64,000 nucleotides of DNA from an uncultured Hyphomicrobiales bacterium (GTDB taxonomy: Bacteria > Pseudomonadota > Alphaproteobacteria > Rhizobiales > Devosiaceae), in the NCBI GenBank assembly GCA_903828145.1, contig CAIKKY010000028.1, forward strand, positions 62,001-126,000, read 5' to 3'. Positions within the stretch are counted from its first letter, which is position 1, and the number at the start of each line of letters is the position of its first letter. This document shows, one piece after another, positions 27,608 to 36,424 of the stretch. Under the pieces are notes generated by a model that saw nothing but the letters and a program-made list of their open reading frames with translations, ran no database searches and had not been told where the DNA came from. The translations under genes and the position numbers were made by a program.

Positions 27608-28860
27608 ATCGTCGTTCACTTATCGCGGGCCTTATGCTCGCGACGGCCTTTTCGGCCACGTCCGCCTACGCTCAGACCACGCTCTCCATGTGGTACCACG
27701 GCGCCGGCAACGAAGTTGAAATCAAGCTCATCAATGAGCTGGTGACCGACTTCAACGCCTCGCAGGCTGACTGGAAGGTTGAACTCCAGTCGTTCCCGCA
27801 GGCGGCCTACAATGACTCCGTCACTGCGGGCGCTCTCGCCGGCAACCTGCCGGACATCATCGACGTCGACGGCCCGAACATGCCGAACTGGGCCTGGGCT
27901 GGCTATCTGCAGCCGCTGACCATTGACGAGACCAAGATTGCCAACTTCCTGCCCGGCACCAAGGGCGTGTGGAACGGCAAGCTCTACTCGATCGGCCTGT
28001 GGGATGCGGCGATCTCGCTCGTCACCCGCAAGTCGACCCTCGATGCGCTTGGTCTGCGCGTTCCGACTCTCGACCAGCCGTGGACCAAAGACGAGTTCAT
28101 GGATGCGCTCGCCAAGGCCAAGTCCTCGGGCAAGTATGAATTCGCGCTCGACCTCGGCACCGCGTGGACTGGCGAATGGTTCCCCTACGCCTTCTCGCCG
28201 TTCCTGCAGAGCTTCGGTGGCGATATCGTTGATCGCACCACCTACAAGACCTCCGAAGGCGCGCTGAACGGCGAAGCCGCCCAGACCTTTGGTACCTGGT
28301 GGCAGGGCCTGTTCACCGATGGCTATGCCCAGGCGACGCAGGATCCGGCTGACCGTGACTCGGGCTTTGCCAATGGCAAGTATGCCTTCTCGTGGAACGG
28401 CAACTGGGCCGCTCTCGGGGCTCTCGCTGCTTTTGACGACGTGCTGTTCCTGCCCGCGCCGGATTTCGGCAATGGCTCCAAGATCGGCGCTGCGTCGTGG
28501 CAGTTCGGCGTTTCGGCCAAGTCGCAGCACCCCGATGGGGCTTCGAAGTTCATCGAGTTCGCGCTGCAGGACAAGTATCTCGCGAACTTCTCGAACGGCA
28601 TTGGCCTGATCCCGGCCACGCCGACCGCAGCCGCCATGACCGAAAACTACAAGCCGGGCGGCCCGCTCAACGTGTTCTTCGATCTTTCGGCCAAGCAGGG
28701 CTTCGTGCGTCCGGTGACCCCGGGCTACGTGGTTCAGGCCAAGGTGTTCGAGAAGGCGCTGGCGGACATCGCCAAGGGTGCTGAAGTGACCGCCACGCTC
28801 GACGCCGCTGTTGACGAAATCAACGCCGACATCGAAAAGAACAGCGGTTACGGGCACTAA
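27604..28860 (+). CDS. ABC sugar transporter, periplasmic substrate-binding protein
   Basis: Encodes 418 residues of the family 1 (maltose-type) extracellular binding protein group. The signal peptide is NRRSLIAGLMLATAFSATSAYA with cleavage after AYA. The mature part starts TTLSMWYHGAGNEVEIKLINEL, has NLPDIIDVDGPNMPNWAWAGYL, and FANGKYAFSWNGNWA near the hinge. It should capture an oligosaccharide or sucrose-like sugar in the periplasm for the two permeases downstream. Aromatic-rich binding-cleft positions (several Trp in WAWAGYL, WTGEWFPYAF) fit a sugar ligand. It overlaps the LacI gene by 4 bases and is followed by a strong hairpin that may reduce expression of the permeases relative to it. 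Confidence 0.9.
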   Translation: MNRRSLIAGLMLATAFSATSAYAQTTLSMWYHGAGNEVEIKLINELVTDFNASQADWKVELQSFPQAAYNDSVTAGALAGNLPDIIDVDGPNMPNWAWAGYLQPLTIDETKIANFLPGTKGVWNGKLYSIGLWDAAISLVTRKSTLDALGLRVPTLDQPWTKDEFMDALAKAKSSGKYEFALDLGTAWTGEWFPYAFSPFLQSFGGDIVDRTTYKTSEGALNGEAAQTFGTWWQGLFTDGYAQATQDPADRDSGFANGKYAFSWNGNWAALGALAAFDDVLFLPAPDFGNGSKIGAASWQFGVSAKSQHPDGASKFIEFALQDKYLANFSNGIGLIPATPTAAAMTENYKPGGPLNVFFDLSAKQGFVRPVTPGYVVQAKVFEKALADIAKGAEVTATLDAAVDEINADIEKNSGYGH

Positions 28861-28876
28861 GCCCGCCTCTGCTTCT

Positions 28877-28909
28877 GGGGCTCCGGTACGCCGGGGCTCC
28901 ACCCTTTTT
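28877..28909 (+). terminator. Intra-operon attenuator hairpin
   Basis: GGGGCTCCGG (28877-28886) pairs with CCGGGGCTCC (28891-28900), 10 pairs including two G-U wobbles, around the loop TACG. It is followed within 5 bases by TTTTT. It lies between the binding-protein gene and the first permease, where such hairpins keep binding-protein transcript higher than permease transcript. Confidence 0.75.
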
Positions 28910-28926
28910 CGTGACGGGTGCGCGCC

Positions 28927-30000
28927 ATGGCTTCCAGATTTTTACGATCGAACCGTACCGGGTGGCTGATGGCCGGCCCTGCGATTTTTCTGATCGCACT
29001 GTTCGTCATCGTGCCCTTCATTTTCGCTATCGGGCTCAGTTTCACCAATCAGCGGCTGGTGTCGCCCAACCCGGCGCAGTTTGTCGGGGTCGATAATTAC
29101 CAGCAGCTGCTCGGCGTTGCGACGCTGACCCTTGATCCGGTCCGGGACGCGGCCGGCGCGCTGGTGCGCGACGAGGCGGGCGCAGCCACCTATCCGGCGC
29201 TGCGCGGCTATACCCGCAAAAATCCTGATTATCCGGGCCTTGATGGGATGCGCGAGTGGTTCAGCTTCACGCTGGGCGAAGCGCGGACCTTTGTGCTCGC
29301 CAAGGATGTGGTCTTCATGACCGCGATCCTCAACACCGTCGTTTTCGTGCTGATTGTCGCCCCCGCGCAAGGCGGGCTGGCGCTGCTCCTCGCCCTGCTC
29401 ATCAACCAGAAACTGCGCGGCATCAACCTGTTCCGGGCGATCTACTTTATGCCGGTGGTCGTGTCGATTGTGGTGGTGTCACTGCTCTGGCGCTTCATTT
29501 ACGACGGCAATTCAGGGTTGTTGAACAATCTGTTGGCCTTTCTCAGTTTCGGCACGTTCAGGCCCGTCGACTGGCTGGGCACCAAGGAAACCGCGCTGGG
29601 CGCCATCATCGTCATGTCCATCTGGCAGGCGGTCGGCTTTCATATGGTGATCTGGCTGTCGGGGCTGCAAACCATCAGCCCGACGCTCTATGAGGCATCG
29701 GCCATTGAAGGCGCCAGCAAGTGGCAGACCTTCCGCTATGTGACCTGGCCGGGGCTGCGCAATACTGCGGTGCTGATCCTGATCGTCATCACCATGCAGG
29801 CGTTCGGGCTGTTCTCGCAGATTGACGTGATGACGCGGGGCGGACCGCTCGACAGTACCCAGACCATCGTCTTTCAGGCGGTGCAGCGCGGCTATGGCAA
29901 GCAGGATATTTCGGGCGGCTCGACGATATCGGTCATCCTGTTCGCGATTGTGCTCTCCATCTCGCTCATTCAACGCTGGCTCACGCGGGAGAAACGCTGA
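28927..30000 (+). CDS. ABC sugar transporter permease 1 (MalF-type)
   Basis: Encodes 357 residues from ATG 28927; GTG 28918 is an alternative three codons earlier. It has six membrane helices and the EAA cytoplasmic loop in ISPTLYEASAIEGASKWQTFRYVTWPGL, which contacts the ATPase. Between the first and second helices there is an approximately 55-residue insertion (from LTLDPVRDAAGALVRDEAG to DYPGLDGMREWFSF) that makes the protein longer than the usual 300 residues. This stretch would face the periplasm and could help dock the binding protein. The stop TGA shares its last base with the ATG of permease 2, so the two are coupled. Confidence 0.9.
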   Translation: MASRFLRSNRTGWLMAGPAIFLIALFVIVPFIFAIGLSFTNQRLVSPNPAQFVGVDNYQQLLGVATLTLDPVRDAAGALVRDEAGAATYPALRGYTRKNPDYPGLDGMREWFSFTLGEARTFVLAKDVVFMTAILNTVVFVLIVAPAQGGLALLLALLINQKLRGINLFRAIYFMPVVVSIVVVSLLWRFIYDGNSGLLNNLLAFLSFGTFRPVDWLGTKETALGAIIVMSIWQAVGFHMVIWLSGLQTISPTLYEASAIEGASKWQTFRYVTWPGLRNTAVLILIVITMQAFGLFSQIDVMTRGGPLDSTQTIVFQAVQRGYGKQDISGGSTISVILFAIVLSISLIQRWLTREKR

Positions 30001-30878
30001 TGGCCATGATTTCTGGCGATACGCACCGGCTGCGCCTCATCGTGCGCTACACGATCCTCGGCCTCATTGCGGTAATGTTCGTCTTCCCGCTCGTGTTCAT
30101 GATTGTGTCGAGCTTCAAGCCCGACCTGCAATTGCTGACTGATACCGGGAGCCTCCGTGCCTTCCTGCCGGTGGGCGATATTTCGGTGAACAATTACCTC
30201 GCCGCTTTCCGGCGGGCGCCGGTGGGGCTGTTCATCTTCAACTCGGTGGTGGTGACTGGTGTCACGGTCGTCCTTTCGCTGCTGGTCTGCTCGGCCGCGG
30301 CCTTTGCCTTTGTCTTTGTGGAATGGCGCGGGCGCGACCTGATCCTGACAATCATTCTCGCCACCTTGATTGTGCCGTTTGAGACCATCGCCATCCCGCT
30401 GCTGCTGCTCGCGTCCAAGCTGCCCTGGATCGGGGCGGAGGGGCTCACCTTCGGCTGGCTCAATTCGTACCGGGTGCAGATCGTGCCGTTCGTGGCCGAC
30501 GGTCTCGCGATCTTCCTGTTTGTGCAATATTTCAAGGATCTGCCGGGCGAACTCATCGAAGCGGCCCGCGTGGAAGGGGCCAGCTGGGGTCAGATTTACC
30601 GCAAGGTGGTGATGCCGCTCGCCGGGCCCGTGCTCGCGACGGTGGCGATCCTCAAGTTCCTTGCCATGTACAACCAGTACCTGTGGCCGCTGATGGTGGT
30701 GCAGGAAGAGACTTATCGCCCGGTGATGGTGGGGCTGCAGTATTTCTTCCAGCTCAACCGCGCCTGGGGCGAGATCATGGCCTATCTGAGCCTCATCACG
30801 GTGCCCGTGCTGGTGTTCTATCTCGTGTTGCAGCGTGCATTCATTGCCTCAATCGCCTCGACCGGCGTCAAGGGCTGA
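30000..30878 (+). CDS. ABC sugar transporter permease 2 (MalG-type)
   Basis: A 292-residue partner permease with six membrane helices, starting MAMISGDTHRLRLIVRY. The N-terminal helix ends in FMIVSSFKPD, the usual start of MalG-type proteins. The EAA loop is LPGELIEAARVEGASWGQIYRKVVMPLAGP. The ATG overlaps the TGA of permease 1 by one base. With the ATPase at 31877-32959 and the binding protein upstream it forms a complete CUT1-family carbohydrate importer. Confidence 0.92.
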   Translation: MAMISGDTHRLRLIVRYTILGLIAVMFVFPLVFMIVSSFKPDLQLLTDTGSLRAFLPVGDISVNNYLAAFRRAPVGLFIFNSVVVTGVTVVLSLLVCSAAAFAFVFVEWRGRDLILTIILATLIVPFETIAIPLLLLASKLPWIGAEGLTFGWLNSYRVQIVPFVADGLAIFLFVQYFKDLPGELIEAARVEGASWGQIYRKVVMPLAGPVLATVAILKFLAMYNQYLWPLMVVQEETYRPVMVGLQYFFQLNRAWGEIMAYLSLITVPVLVFYLVLQRAFIASIASTGVKG

Positions 30879-30889
30879 CGGAGTTTTTC

Positions 30890-31873
30890 ATGGTTATCGC
30901 TTTAGAGAAAAAGTGGATCTGGGATAGCTGGTACGCCCATGACGGGCAGCGCTGGCACGGGTTCTTCCTGCAGGCCGACAAGACGCTGATCGACCCCGAC
31001 CTGCGGCACCTCAATGTGACGCAGGGTCATGCGGTGTCGGATGATCTGAAGACCTGGACGCATTTGGGCACCATGTTCACCCCGTCCGAGGGGCCGGGCT
31101 GGGATGATTACACCACCTGGACCGGCTCGGTGGTGCAGGATGATGCGGGGCTCTGGCACCTGTTTTACACCGGCACATCGCACGCCGAAAACGCGCTCTA
31201 CCAGCGCGTCGGCCACGCGACCTCGACGGACCTGCACCAGTGGACCCGGGTGGGGAACGGCCTCGCCCTCGATCTGCAGGGGCCCAACGCGCAGTTTTAT
31301 GAAAAGGACCACATGGTCGGCCATTGGCACGACCGCGCCATGCGCGACCCGTGGGTGATGCGCGACCCGAGCGGCAAGGGCTGGCTGATGTATTTCACGG
31401 CCCGCGTGCCGGGTGTGGCTGAGCCCAATGGCGGCGGCGCCATCGGCTTTGCGACCTCCGACGATCTCATGACCTGGACCCTGCAGAAGCCGGTATTTTC
31501 GGGCGGTTTCGGCCAGCTTGAAGTGCCGCAGGTGTTTGCGGTCGACGGGCGCTGGTACTGCCTGTTTTGCACCTCGTCGACGCATTGGAGCACGGGCTAT
31601 AAGGCGATCAATCCTGAAAGCCCGGTGACGGGCAATCATTACCTGATCGCCGACAATCCGCGCGGGCCGTGGCGCGTGGCGCCGGGGACATTCTTTGATG
31701 GGGCCGAGCCCTGCAAGCGCTATGCGGCCCGCATTGTCGATACCGGCGACGGGCTCGTCATTCTGGGCTTTGCCGACAATGGCAAGGCGAATTTCGGCGG
31801 CTATGTCACCGATCCTGAACCCGTGATGGTCGATCAGTACGGGCTTCTCCACGTCATTCCTGAAAGGGGCTAG
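30890..31873 (+). CDS. Beta-fructosidase-like glycoside hydrolase (clan GH-J, GH32/GH68-like)
   Basis: Encodes 327 residues with no signal peptide, so it acts inside the cell. ATG 30890 has ggag 6 bases upstream. The five-bladed propeller features are WDSWYAHDGQRWHGFFLQ (candidate nucleophile Asp), HAMRDPWVM with the RDP transition-state motif, and LEVPQVFAVDGRWYCLF where the Glu takes the acid/base place of the ECP motif in true GH32/68 enzymes. WTGSVVQDDAGLWHLFYTG is another shared block. Placement between the permease and the ATPase gene suggests it cleaves the imported sugar, probably a sucrose-like fructoside. GH43 or GH130 type activity is the main alternative. Confidence 0.72.
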   Translation: MVIALEKKWIWDSWYAHDGQRWHGFFLQADKTLIDPDLRHLNVTQGHAVSDDLKTWTHLGTMFTPSEGPGWDDYTTWTGSVVQDDAGLWHLFYTGTSHAENALYQRVGHATSTDLHQWTRVGNGLALDLQGPNAQFYEKDHMVGHWHDRAMRDPWVMRDPSGKGWLMYFTARVPGVAEPNGGGAIGFATSDDLMTWTLQKPVFSGGFGQLEVPQVFAVDGRWYCLFCTSSTHWSTGYKAINPESPVTGNHYLIADNPRGPWRVAPGTFFDGAEPCKRYAARIVDTGDGLVILGFADNGKANFGGYVTDPEPVMVDQYGLLHVIPERG

Positions 31874-31876
31874 GCC

Positions 31877-32959
31877 ATGGCCAATGTCGCGCTCACCGGG
31901 CTCAAAAAGAGCTACGGTCCGGTCGATGTCATCAAAGGCGTTGATATTGCTATTGAGGATGGTGAGTTCGTGGTGTTCGTCGGCCCCTCGGGCTGCGGGA
32001 AATCCACGCTGCTCAGGATGATCGCCGGGCTCGAGGATATTTCCGGGGGCACGCTCAGCATTGGCGGGCGGGTGGTGAACGACGTGCCGCCCAAGGATCG
32101 CCGGATTGCCATGGTGTTCCAGTCCTACGCGATTTTTCCGCACATGACGGTACGCGAGAACGTCGCCTTCGGGCTGACCATCGCCAAAATGCCGAAGAAG
32201 GAAAAGGAAGCCAAGGTCGCTGAGGCCGCGCGCATCCTGCAGATGGAGCACCTGCTCGATCGGCGGCCGAGCCAGTTGTCGGGTGGTCAGCGCCAGCGCG
32301 TTGCGATTGGCCGCGCCATTGTGCGCGAACCGGCGGTGTTCCTGTTCGATGAACCGCTGTCCAACCTCGATGCGGCGCTGCGCGTTGACATGCGGATGGA
32401 GCTGGCAAAGCTCCATCAGGATCTCAAGGCCACGATGATCTATGTGACGCATGATCAGGTCGAAGCCATGACGCTGGCCGACAAGATTGTGGTGCTGAAC
32501 GCCGGTGTGGTGCAGCAGGTGGGCACACCGCTCGAGCTGTACCACAGCCCCGCCAACCTGTTTGTGGCCGGGTTCATTGGCTCGCCGAAGATGAATCTCC
32601 TCCCGGTGACGGTTGAAGGGGTTACCTCCAGTTCTGTGACGGTCGGGTCGCCCGATCTCGGCGTTGCGATGCTGCCGTTCCGGCCGGGCGCTGTCGTCGT
32701 CGGCGATCAGGTCACGCTCGGCGTGCGCCCGCATATGTTGGGTCTCGGGGCTGGCACACGGCTGCCCGGTGCGGTGCAGCTGGTCGAACGGCTCGGAAAC
32801 GAGACGATTGCCATGCTGCGGCTCAAATCCGGGCAGGAAATTACCGCGGCGCTCGGCGGCGATCAGCCGATCCGGGTGGGCGACAGGATCGACCCGGGCT
32901 TTGCGCCCACCGCCGCGGCGCTGTTCGACACCGCCGGGATTGCGCTCACGCGCGCCTGA
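31877..32959 (+). CDS. ABC sugar transporter ATP-binding protein (UgpC/MalK-type)
   Basis: A 360-residue ATPase. The nucleotide domain has Walker [13 protein letters not shown], the Q-loop in [12 protein letters not shown], signature [15 protein letters not shown], Walker [14 protein letters not shown] and the switch His in [10 protein letters not shown]. Residues after about 235 form the TOBE/MOP-like regulatory domain ([25 protein letters not shown]) typical of CUT1 importers. It lies 3 bases after the hydrolase gene, so it is the last gene of the LacI operon, which ends at the bidirectional terminator downstream. Confidence 0.95.
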   Translation: MANVALTGLKKSYGPVDVIKGVDIAIEDGEFVVFVGPSGCGKSTLLRMIAGLEDISGGTLSIGGRVVNDVPPKDRRIAMVFQSYAIFPHMTVRENVAFGLTIAKMPKKEKEAKVAEAARILQMEHLLDRRPSQLSGGQRQRVAIGRAIVREPAVFLFDEPLSNLDAALRVDMRMELAKLHQDLKATMIYVTHDQVEAMTLADKIVVLNAGVVQQVGTPLELYHSPANLFVAGFIGSPKMNLLPVTVEGVTSSSVTVGSPDLGVAMLPFRPGAVVVGDQVTLGVRPHMLGLGAGTRLPGAVQLVERLGNETIAMLRLKSGQEITAALGGDQPIRVGDRIDPGFAPTAAALFDTAGIALTRA

Positions 32960-32980
32960 GGACGGACCTAACGCGTGTAA

Positions 32981-33007
32981 AAAAAGGGGGCCATGCGCCC
33001 CCTTTTT
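32981..33007. terminator. Bidirectional rho-independent terminator between converging sugar genes
   Basis: AAAAAGGGGGC (32981-32991) pairs with GCCCCCTTTTT (32997-33007) around the loop CATGC. It gives a T-run in both directions, serving the ABC operon (+) and the amylosucrase gene (-), whose stop codon lies 3 bases away. Confidence 0.92.
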
Positions 33008-33009
33008 CG

Positions 33010-34938
33010 TCAGCCGAGCCAGACCCGCGCGTAGGGCGGCAAAGCAATGAAGCCATCGGGTGTGTCCACCTGGGCGTCGCTCAGATGGTCATGAAACCGC
33101 CTTGCGCCGGCGGTTTCAGCGAAGGCGCGGGGCACTGAGAGCCAGTATTCGGTGAAGTTGAAGAGTCCCAGCACCGTTTCGGTCGGGCTCACCCGCCGGA
33201 AGGCGAAGACCCCATCCACGCCGCAGTCGAGCACTTCGGTGGGGGTGCTGGCGTGAAAGGCCGCAACCGCCTTGCGCCGCGCGAGAATATGGCGCGTGCC
33301 GCTGAAAATTTGTCCGGCGGGCTGGGTCTCGTCGTGGCGCGCTGCGGCCAGGGTCCAATCCATCATCGGGCGGTGCATCCAGCGGCTGTCGTGCTGGCGA
33401 TGCGGATCATCAAGATAGCTGTCGTCGTTGAGGAGCCCCAGCTCGTCGCCCATGTAAAGAAGCGGCATGCCGCCGAAGCTTGCGATCAGCGCGTGGCCGA
33501 GCAACAGGCGCTGCACCGCAAGATCACGCGCGTGGGCATCGCCGGTTTCAAGGGCCCGTTCAAGCCCGACCAGCGCGGCGCTGGTGCCGGAATTGCGGCG
33601 GTCGCCCGTGGCTGGATTATCCTGAAACAGCCGTCCCTTGGCGAAGGACCCGGCGAAATCGCCGGTGTAGAATTCAGCGAGGAAGCGCCGGTGCGCTGCA
33701 CCGGAAAAGCCGAGGGCCGCCGCGTCCTCATCGGTTATGGCCCAGCCGATATCATCGTGGCAGCGGATGTAAGTCGCAAAGCTGGCGTTTTCGAACCGCA
33801 GCGGGAAATGGGTTTTCAGCACATGGGTCATCAGCCGGGTTGAGCGGGTGGCGAGCGCCGACCAGAACTGCACCATGAGTGTGTTGTGATAGGCGAGATT
33901 GCCTTCCTTGCCCGTATGCGCGCCCACCCCGAGATAGGGGATGAGATCAGTCGGGGCGACAATAGCCTCTTCCTTGTGCAGCAGTGCGGGCGCAGCGATG
34001 CGGCTGGCGGCGCGCAGCGCATGCAGGATCTGGTGGACTTCAGGCTCGTTCTGGCAGCGGGTGCCGAGCCGTTTCCACATGAAGGCCACGGCATCAAGCC
34101 GCACCACGCCGACGCCCTTATTGGCGAGGAACAGCATGATGTCTACGATCTCGGCCATGACTTGCGGGTTGGCCCAGTTCAGATCCCACTGGTGCTCGTT
34201 GAACGTGGTCCAGACCCATTTTTTCAGGTCGGGGTAATAGGTGAAATTGCCCGGCGCGTGTTCGGGAAAAATCTCGACCAGGGTTTTTTCATAATCGTCG
34301 GGCCAGGTGCGGTCCTCGAACATCCAGTAATAGGCCTGGTGCGGGGCGCTGCCGGCGCGGGCCCTATCGGCCCAGTCATGTTCCTTGGCAGTGTGGTTGA
34401 GCACAAGATCGATACAGACCCGGATACCGCGTTCGGCAAGTTTCGCCGAGACCATTTCGATATCGTCGAGCGTGCCATAATCGGGGTTGATCCGGCGGTA
34501 GTCCATCACCGAATAGCCGCCATCGCTGTCGCCGGGGCGCGGCATCAGGCAAGGCATGAAATGCACATAGGTGACGCCGAGCTCTTCGAGGTAGTCGAGC
34601 TTATCCAGCACGCCCTTGAGGTTGCCCGCAAAGCGATCCAGGTAGAACACATAGCCCACCATGGTTTCGCGCAGGAACCAGTCCGGTTCGAGATCGGCCT
34701 CGAGATCAAGGTGCTTCAGCCGCTCGGGCCGCGCCGCCCAGCCCTGGGCGATCCTGAGCACCATATCATCGACGCGCGACTCGAAATCCGGCAGGTGGCC
34801 GTAGAGGGCTTTCATCGGCTGATAGAGGTCCGCAAAGCTGCGCTTCAGCCGCAGAGCAAAAAGCTGCCGGTCCGCCGGGCTGAGCGTATCGAGACTGCGG
34901 CGCGCGCCAGAAAGTGCATCATCGATGCGGGACTGCAT
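33010..34938 (-). CDS. Amylosucrase (GH13 subfamily 4)
   Basis: A 642-residue alpha-glucan synthase that uses sucrose directly, transferring glucosyl units to alpha-1,4-glucan and releasing fructose; Neisseria amylosucrase is 636 residues. The helical N-domain (LSPADRQLFALRLKRSFADLY) leads to the barrel. GH13 blocks are CIDLVLNHTAKEHDW, nucleophile Asp282 in GVVRLDAVAFMWKRLG, acid/base Glu in LLHKEEAIV and the HD pair in YIRCHDDIGW. WVWTTFNEHQWDLNWANP is specific to amylosucrase. The neighbouring sucrose-like importer and the glgPBCA-pgm-glgX operon support a role in turning sucrose into stored glucan. A sucrose hydrolase with the same fold is the main alternative. Confidence 0.88.
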   Translation of the reverse strand: MQSRIDDALSGARRSLDTLSPADRQLFALRLKRSFADLYQPMKALYGHLPDFESRVDDMVLRIAQGWAARPERLKHLDLEADLEPDWFLRETMVGYVFYLDRFAGNLKGVLDKLDYLEELGVTYVHFMPCLMPRPGDSDGGYSVMDYRRINPDYGTLDDIEMVSAKLAERGIRVCIDLVLNHTAKEHDWADRARAGSAPHQAYYWMFEDRTWPDDYEKTLVEIFPEHAPGNFTYYPDLKKWVWTTFNEHQWDLNWANPQVMAEIVDIMLFLANKGVGVVRLDAVAFMWKRLGTRCQNEPEVHQILHALRAASRIAAPALLHKEEAIVAPTDLIPYLGVGAHTGKEGNLAYHNTLMVQFWSALATRSTRLMTHVLKTHFPLRFENASFATYIRCHDDIGWAITDEDAAALGFSGAAHRRFLAEFYTGDFAGSFAKGRLFQDNPATGDRRNSGTSAALVGLERALETGDAHARDLAVQRLLLGHALIASFGGMPLLYMGDELGLLNDDSYLDDPHRQHDSRWMHRPMMDWTLAAARHDETQPAGQIFSGTRHILARRKAVAAFHASTPTEVLDCGVDGVFAFRRVSPTETVLGLFNFTEYWLSVPRAFAETAGARRFHDHLSDAQVDTPDGFIALPPYARVWLG

Positions 34939-34980
34939 GGAACCCCCCTGAGCCCGGTTTCACTGCGCCTTGGCGCTTCC

Positions 34981-34990
34981 AAAGCGCTTT
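34981..34990. promoter_or_regulatory. Possible LacI-type operator upstream of amylosucrase
   Basis: AAAGCGCTTT is a perfect 10-base palindrome 42 bases upstream of the amylosucrase ATG, with a related GGCGCTTCC repeat beside it. It differs from the tandem TGACACC operators of the ABC operon, so another regulator may be involved. Short palindromes occur by chance; support is weak. Confidence 0.3.
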
Positions 34991-35044
34991 AAACACAAAA
35001 GCGGGAGGGTTTTCCAGCACTCTCGGCATGCGGGGGTGGGGAAG

Positions 35045-35120
35045 TGGTGGGCCCACCAGGACTCGAACCTGGAACCAGACGGTTATGAGCCGTCAGCTCT
35101 AACCATTGAGCTATGGGCCC
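35045..35120 (-). tRNA. tRNA with CAT anticodon (Met or Ile2)
   Basis: A complete cloverleaf of 76 bases including an encoded CCA end. The acceptor GGGCCCA pairs with TGGGCCC, the anticodon loop reads CTCATAA and the T arm is CCAGG-TTCGAGT-CCTGG. The CAT anticodon serves either elongator methionine or, if lysidine-modified, the ATA isoleucine codon; the CGGCTCATAACCG stem resembles Ile2 tRNAs, but I cannot separate the two. The acceptor start GGGCC with a paired first base rules out the initiator. Confidence 0.95.
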
Positions 35121-35171
35121 GCCGGGCGCACCCTTAGCAGGGTGGGCCCAAACGAAAAAGGGTTGGCGTAC

Positions 35172-35444
35172 TCAGGCCGATGGGCTGGCGGTCAGCCGGG
35201 CCAGTTCGGCTTCGGCCTTGAGGGCGCGGGCGCGCCAGTCTTCGAGGGTGAGCTGAGGGGCTGCGTCGGCCGAGGTGGCGGCCGCGCCCATAAGGCGCGC
35301 GTGCAGCGCCTCGACATAGGCCGCGTCGTCGGGATCGAGGTGGCCCGCAGCCGAATCGGCGGCGATGCGGTTCAGGCTGTCGGTGGTATCTTCAGTCATC
35401 TCGCCGGTGGCGAGCAGGGCCCGGATCAGGTCGTCAACGGTCAC
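35172..35444 (-). CDS. Hypothetical helical protein
   Basis: Encodes 90 residues from GTG 35444, with gaggag 8 bases upstream. The product is Ala/Leu/Asp-rich, mainly helical and soluble, with TVDDLIRALLATGEMTEDTTDSL at the start and a likely coiled tail (LEDWRARALKAEAELARL). No domain is recognised. It is 11 bases behind the 3-methyladenine glycosylase gene and likely co-transcribed, ending just before the tRNA. Confidence 0.5.
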   Translation of the reverse strand: MTVDDLIRALLATGEMTEDTTDSLNRIAADSAAGHLDPDDAAYVEALHARLMGAAATSADAAPQLTLEDWRARALKAEAELARLTASPSA

Positions 35445-35455
35445 AGTGGGTCTCC

Positions 35456-36025
35456 TCAGATTTCGGGATTGTTCCTAGCGCGTGGAAACGGGCGCGACAA
35501 GAAAGCTGATCCCGAAAGTCCAAACCGCCAGAGGACATCGGTCGCTTTGGTGAGGCCAATGCGGGGGCCGGTGGAGACGGGGACCGGGCTTTGAGGCAAC
35601 GCGAGGTCGAAGCTGGGCTCGAGCGGCAGGCCATTGTCCTCAAGCCCGATGCCGAGGGCCCGGGCGAGATTGCCCGGCCCGGCCGCGAGCCGATGGAAGG
35701 GGACGGGTCCGCGCCGCGCCACCATGGCGTCCAGGCCGATCTGCGGTTGCAGCGCCCGGATCAGCACCGCCTCGCCGGGTTGTCCGACCAGGTTGATGCA
35801 ATGGTGCAGGCCGTAGCTGAGGTAAACGTACACATGGCCGGGACCCAGAAACATGGCGCGGTTGCGCGCCGTCGGTCCGTTGACGCTGTGTGAGGCGGGG
35901 TCGGCCCGGCCATAGGCCTCGGTTTCGACAATGATGCCGCCGCAGCCGCGCACGGTGAAGGTCGCGCCGATGAGCGCGCGGGCGAGGGTATCGATGGGAG
36001 AAGAAAACAGGGGCGCGAGATCCAT
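35456..36025 (-). CDS. DNA-3-methyladenine glycosylase (AAG/MPG family)
   Basis: A 189-residue base-excision repair enzyme of the alkyladenine glycosylase family. The conserved blocks are ARALIGATF, GIIVETEAYGRADPASHS with the catalytic Glu, GHVYVYLSYGLHHCINLV and the final AGPGNLARALGI. It removes alkylated or deaminated purines from DNA. The C-terminal Arg-rich tail beyond TKATDVLWRFG is normal. It starts at ATG 36025 and probably shares a transcript with the small gene at 35172. No LexA-type box is obvious. Confidence 0.93.
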   Translation of the reverse strand: MDLAPLFSSPIDTLARALIGATFTVRGCGGIIVETEAYGRADPASHSVNGPTARNRAMFLGPGHVYVYLSYGLHHCINLVGQPGEAVLIRALQPQIGLDAMVARRGPVPFHRLAAGPGNLARALGIGLEDNGLPLEPSFDLALPQSPVPVSTGPRIGLTKATDVLWRFGLSGSAFLSRPFPRARNNPEI

Positions 36026-36063
36026 GCCACAAGAGCTAGGGTTTCGCGGCGGCGCGGTAAAGG

Positions 36064-36399
36064 TCAGGCGAGCCGGTTCATGCGCAGCATGGCGCGCTGC
36101 TGGGCATCGCGGGTCTTCTGGGTCAGCTCGGCGGTTTCGGTATTGGTCATGCGGTCAGCGACGATCTGGCCGGACTCACGGGCGCTCTTGACGCGGCGGT
36201 CGCGGGCTTCTTTCTGGATGCGGGTATTGGCAACGCGCAGGGATTGGGTCACCTGATCGGATTCGCCCGTGACGCCGATCAGGTTCGATGCCGCCTGCTG
36301 GCCTGCAGCAATGGAATCCGTCGCCCATTGCCGGGTCTTGAGGCGCCGATATTCAAGATCGGCCCAGGCCGATCGCGTGGTGCTCGCCGAGATGCTCAT
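36064..36399 (-). CDS. Hypothetical coiled-coil-like protein, possibly CtrA-controlled
   Basis: Encodes 111 residues: MSISASTTRSAWADLEYRRL at the start, then a long helical region rich in Gln, Arg and Ala (DQVTQSLRVANTRIQKEARDR, ETAELTQKTRDAQQRAML). There is no signal or membrane segment. I do not recognise the family. A TTAA-N7-TTAAC site lies 26 bases upstream of the start, in the divergent region shared with the phosphomannomutase-like gene, which suggests cell-cycle or motility control. Confidence 0.5.
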   Translation of the reverse strand: MSISASTTRSAWADLEYRRLKTRQWATDSIAAGQQAASNLIGVTGESDQVTQSLRVANTRIQKEARDRRVKSARESGQIVADRMTNTETAELTQKTRDAQQRAMLRMNRLA

Positions 36400-36424
36400 G
36401 TACGGGACTATGCCAGTAAAGGCG

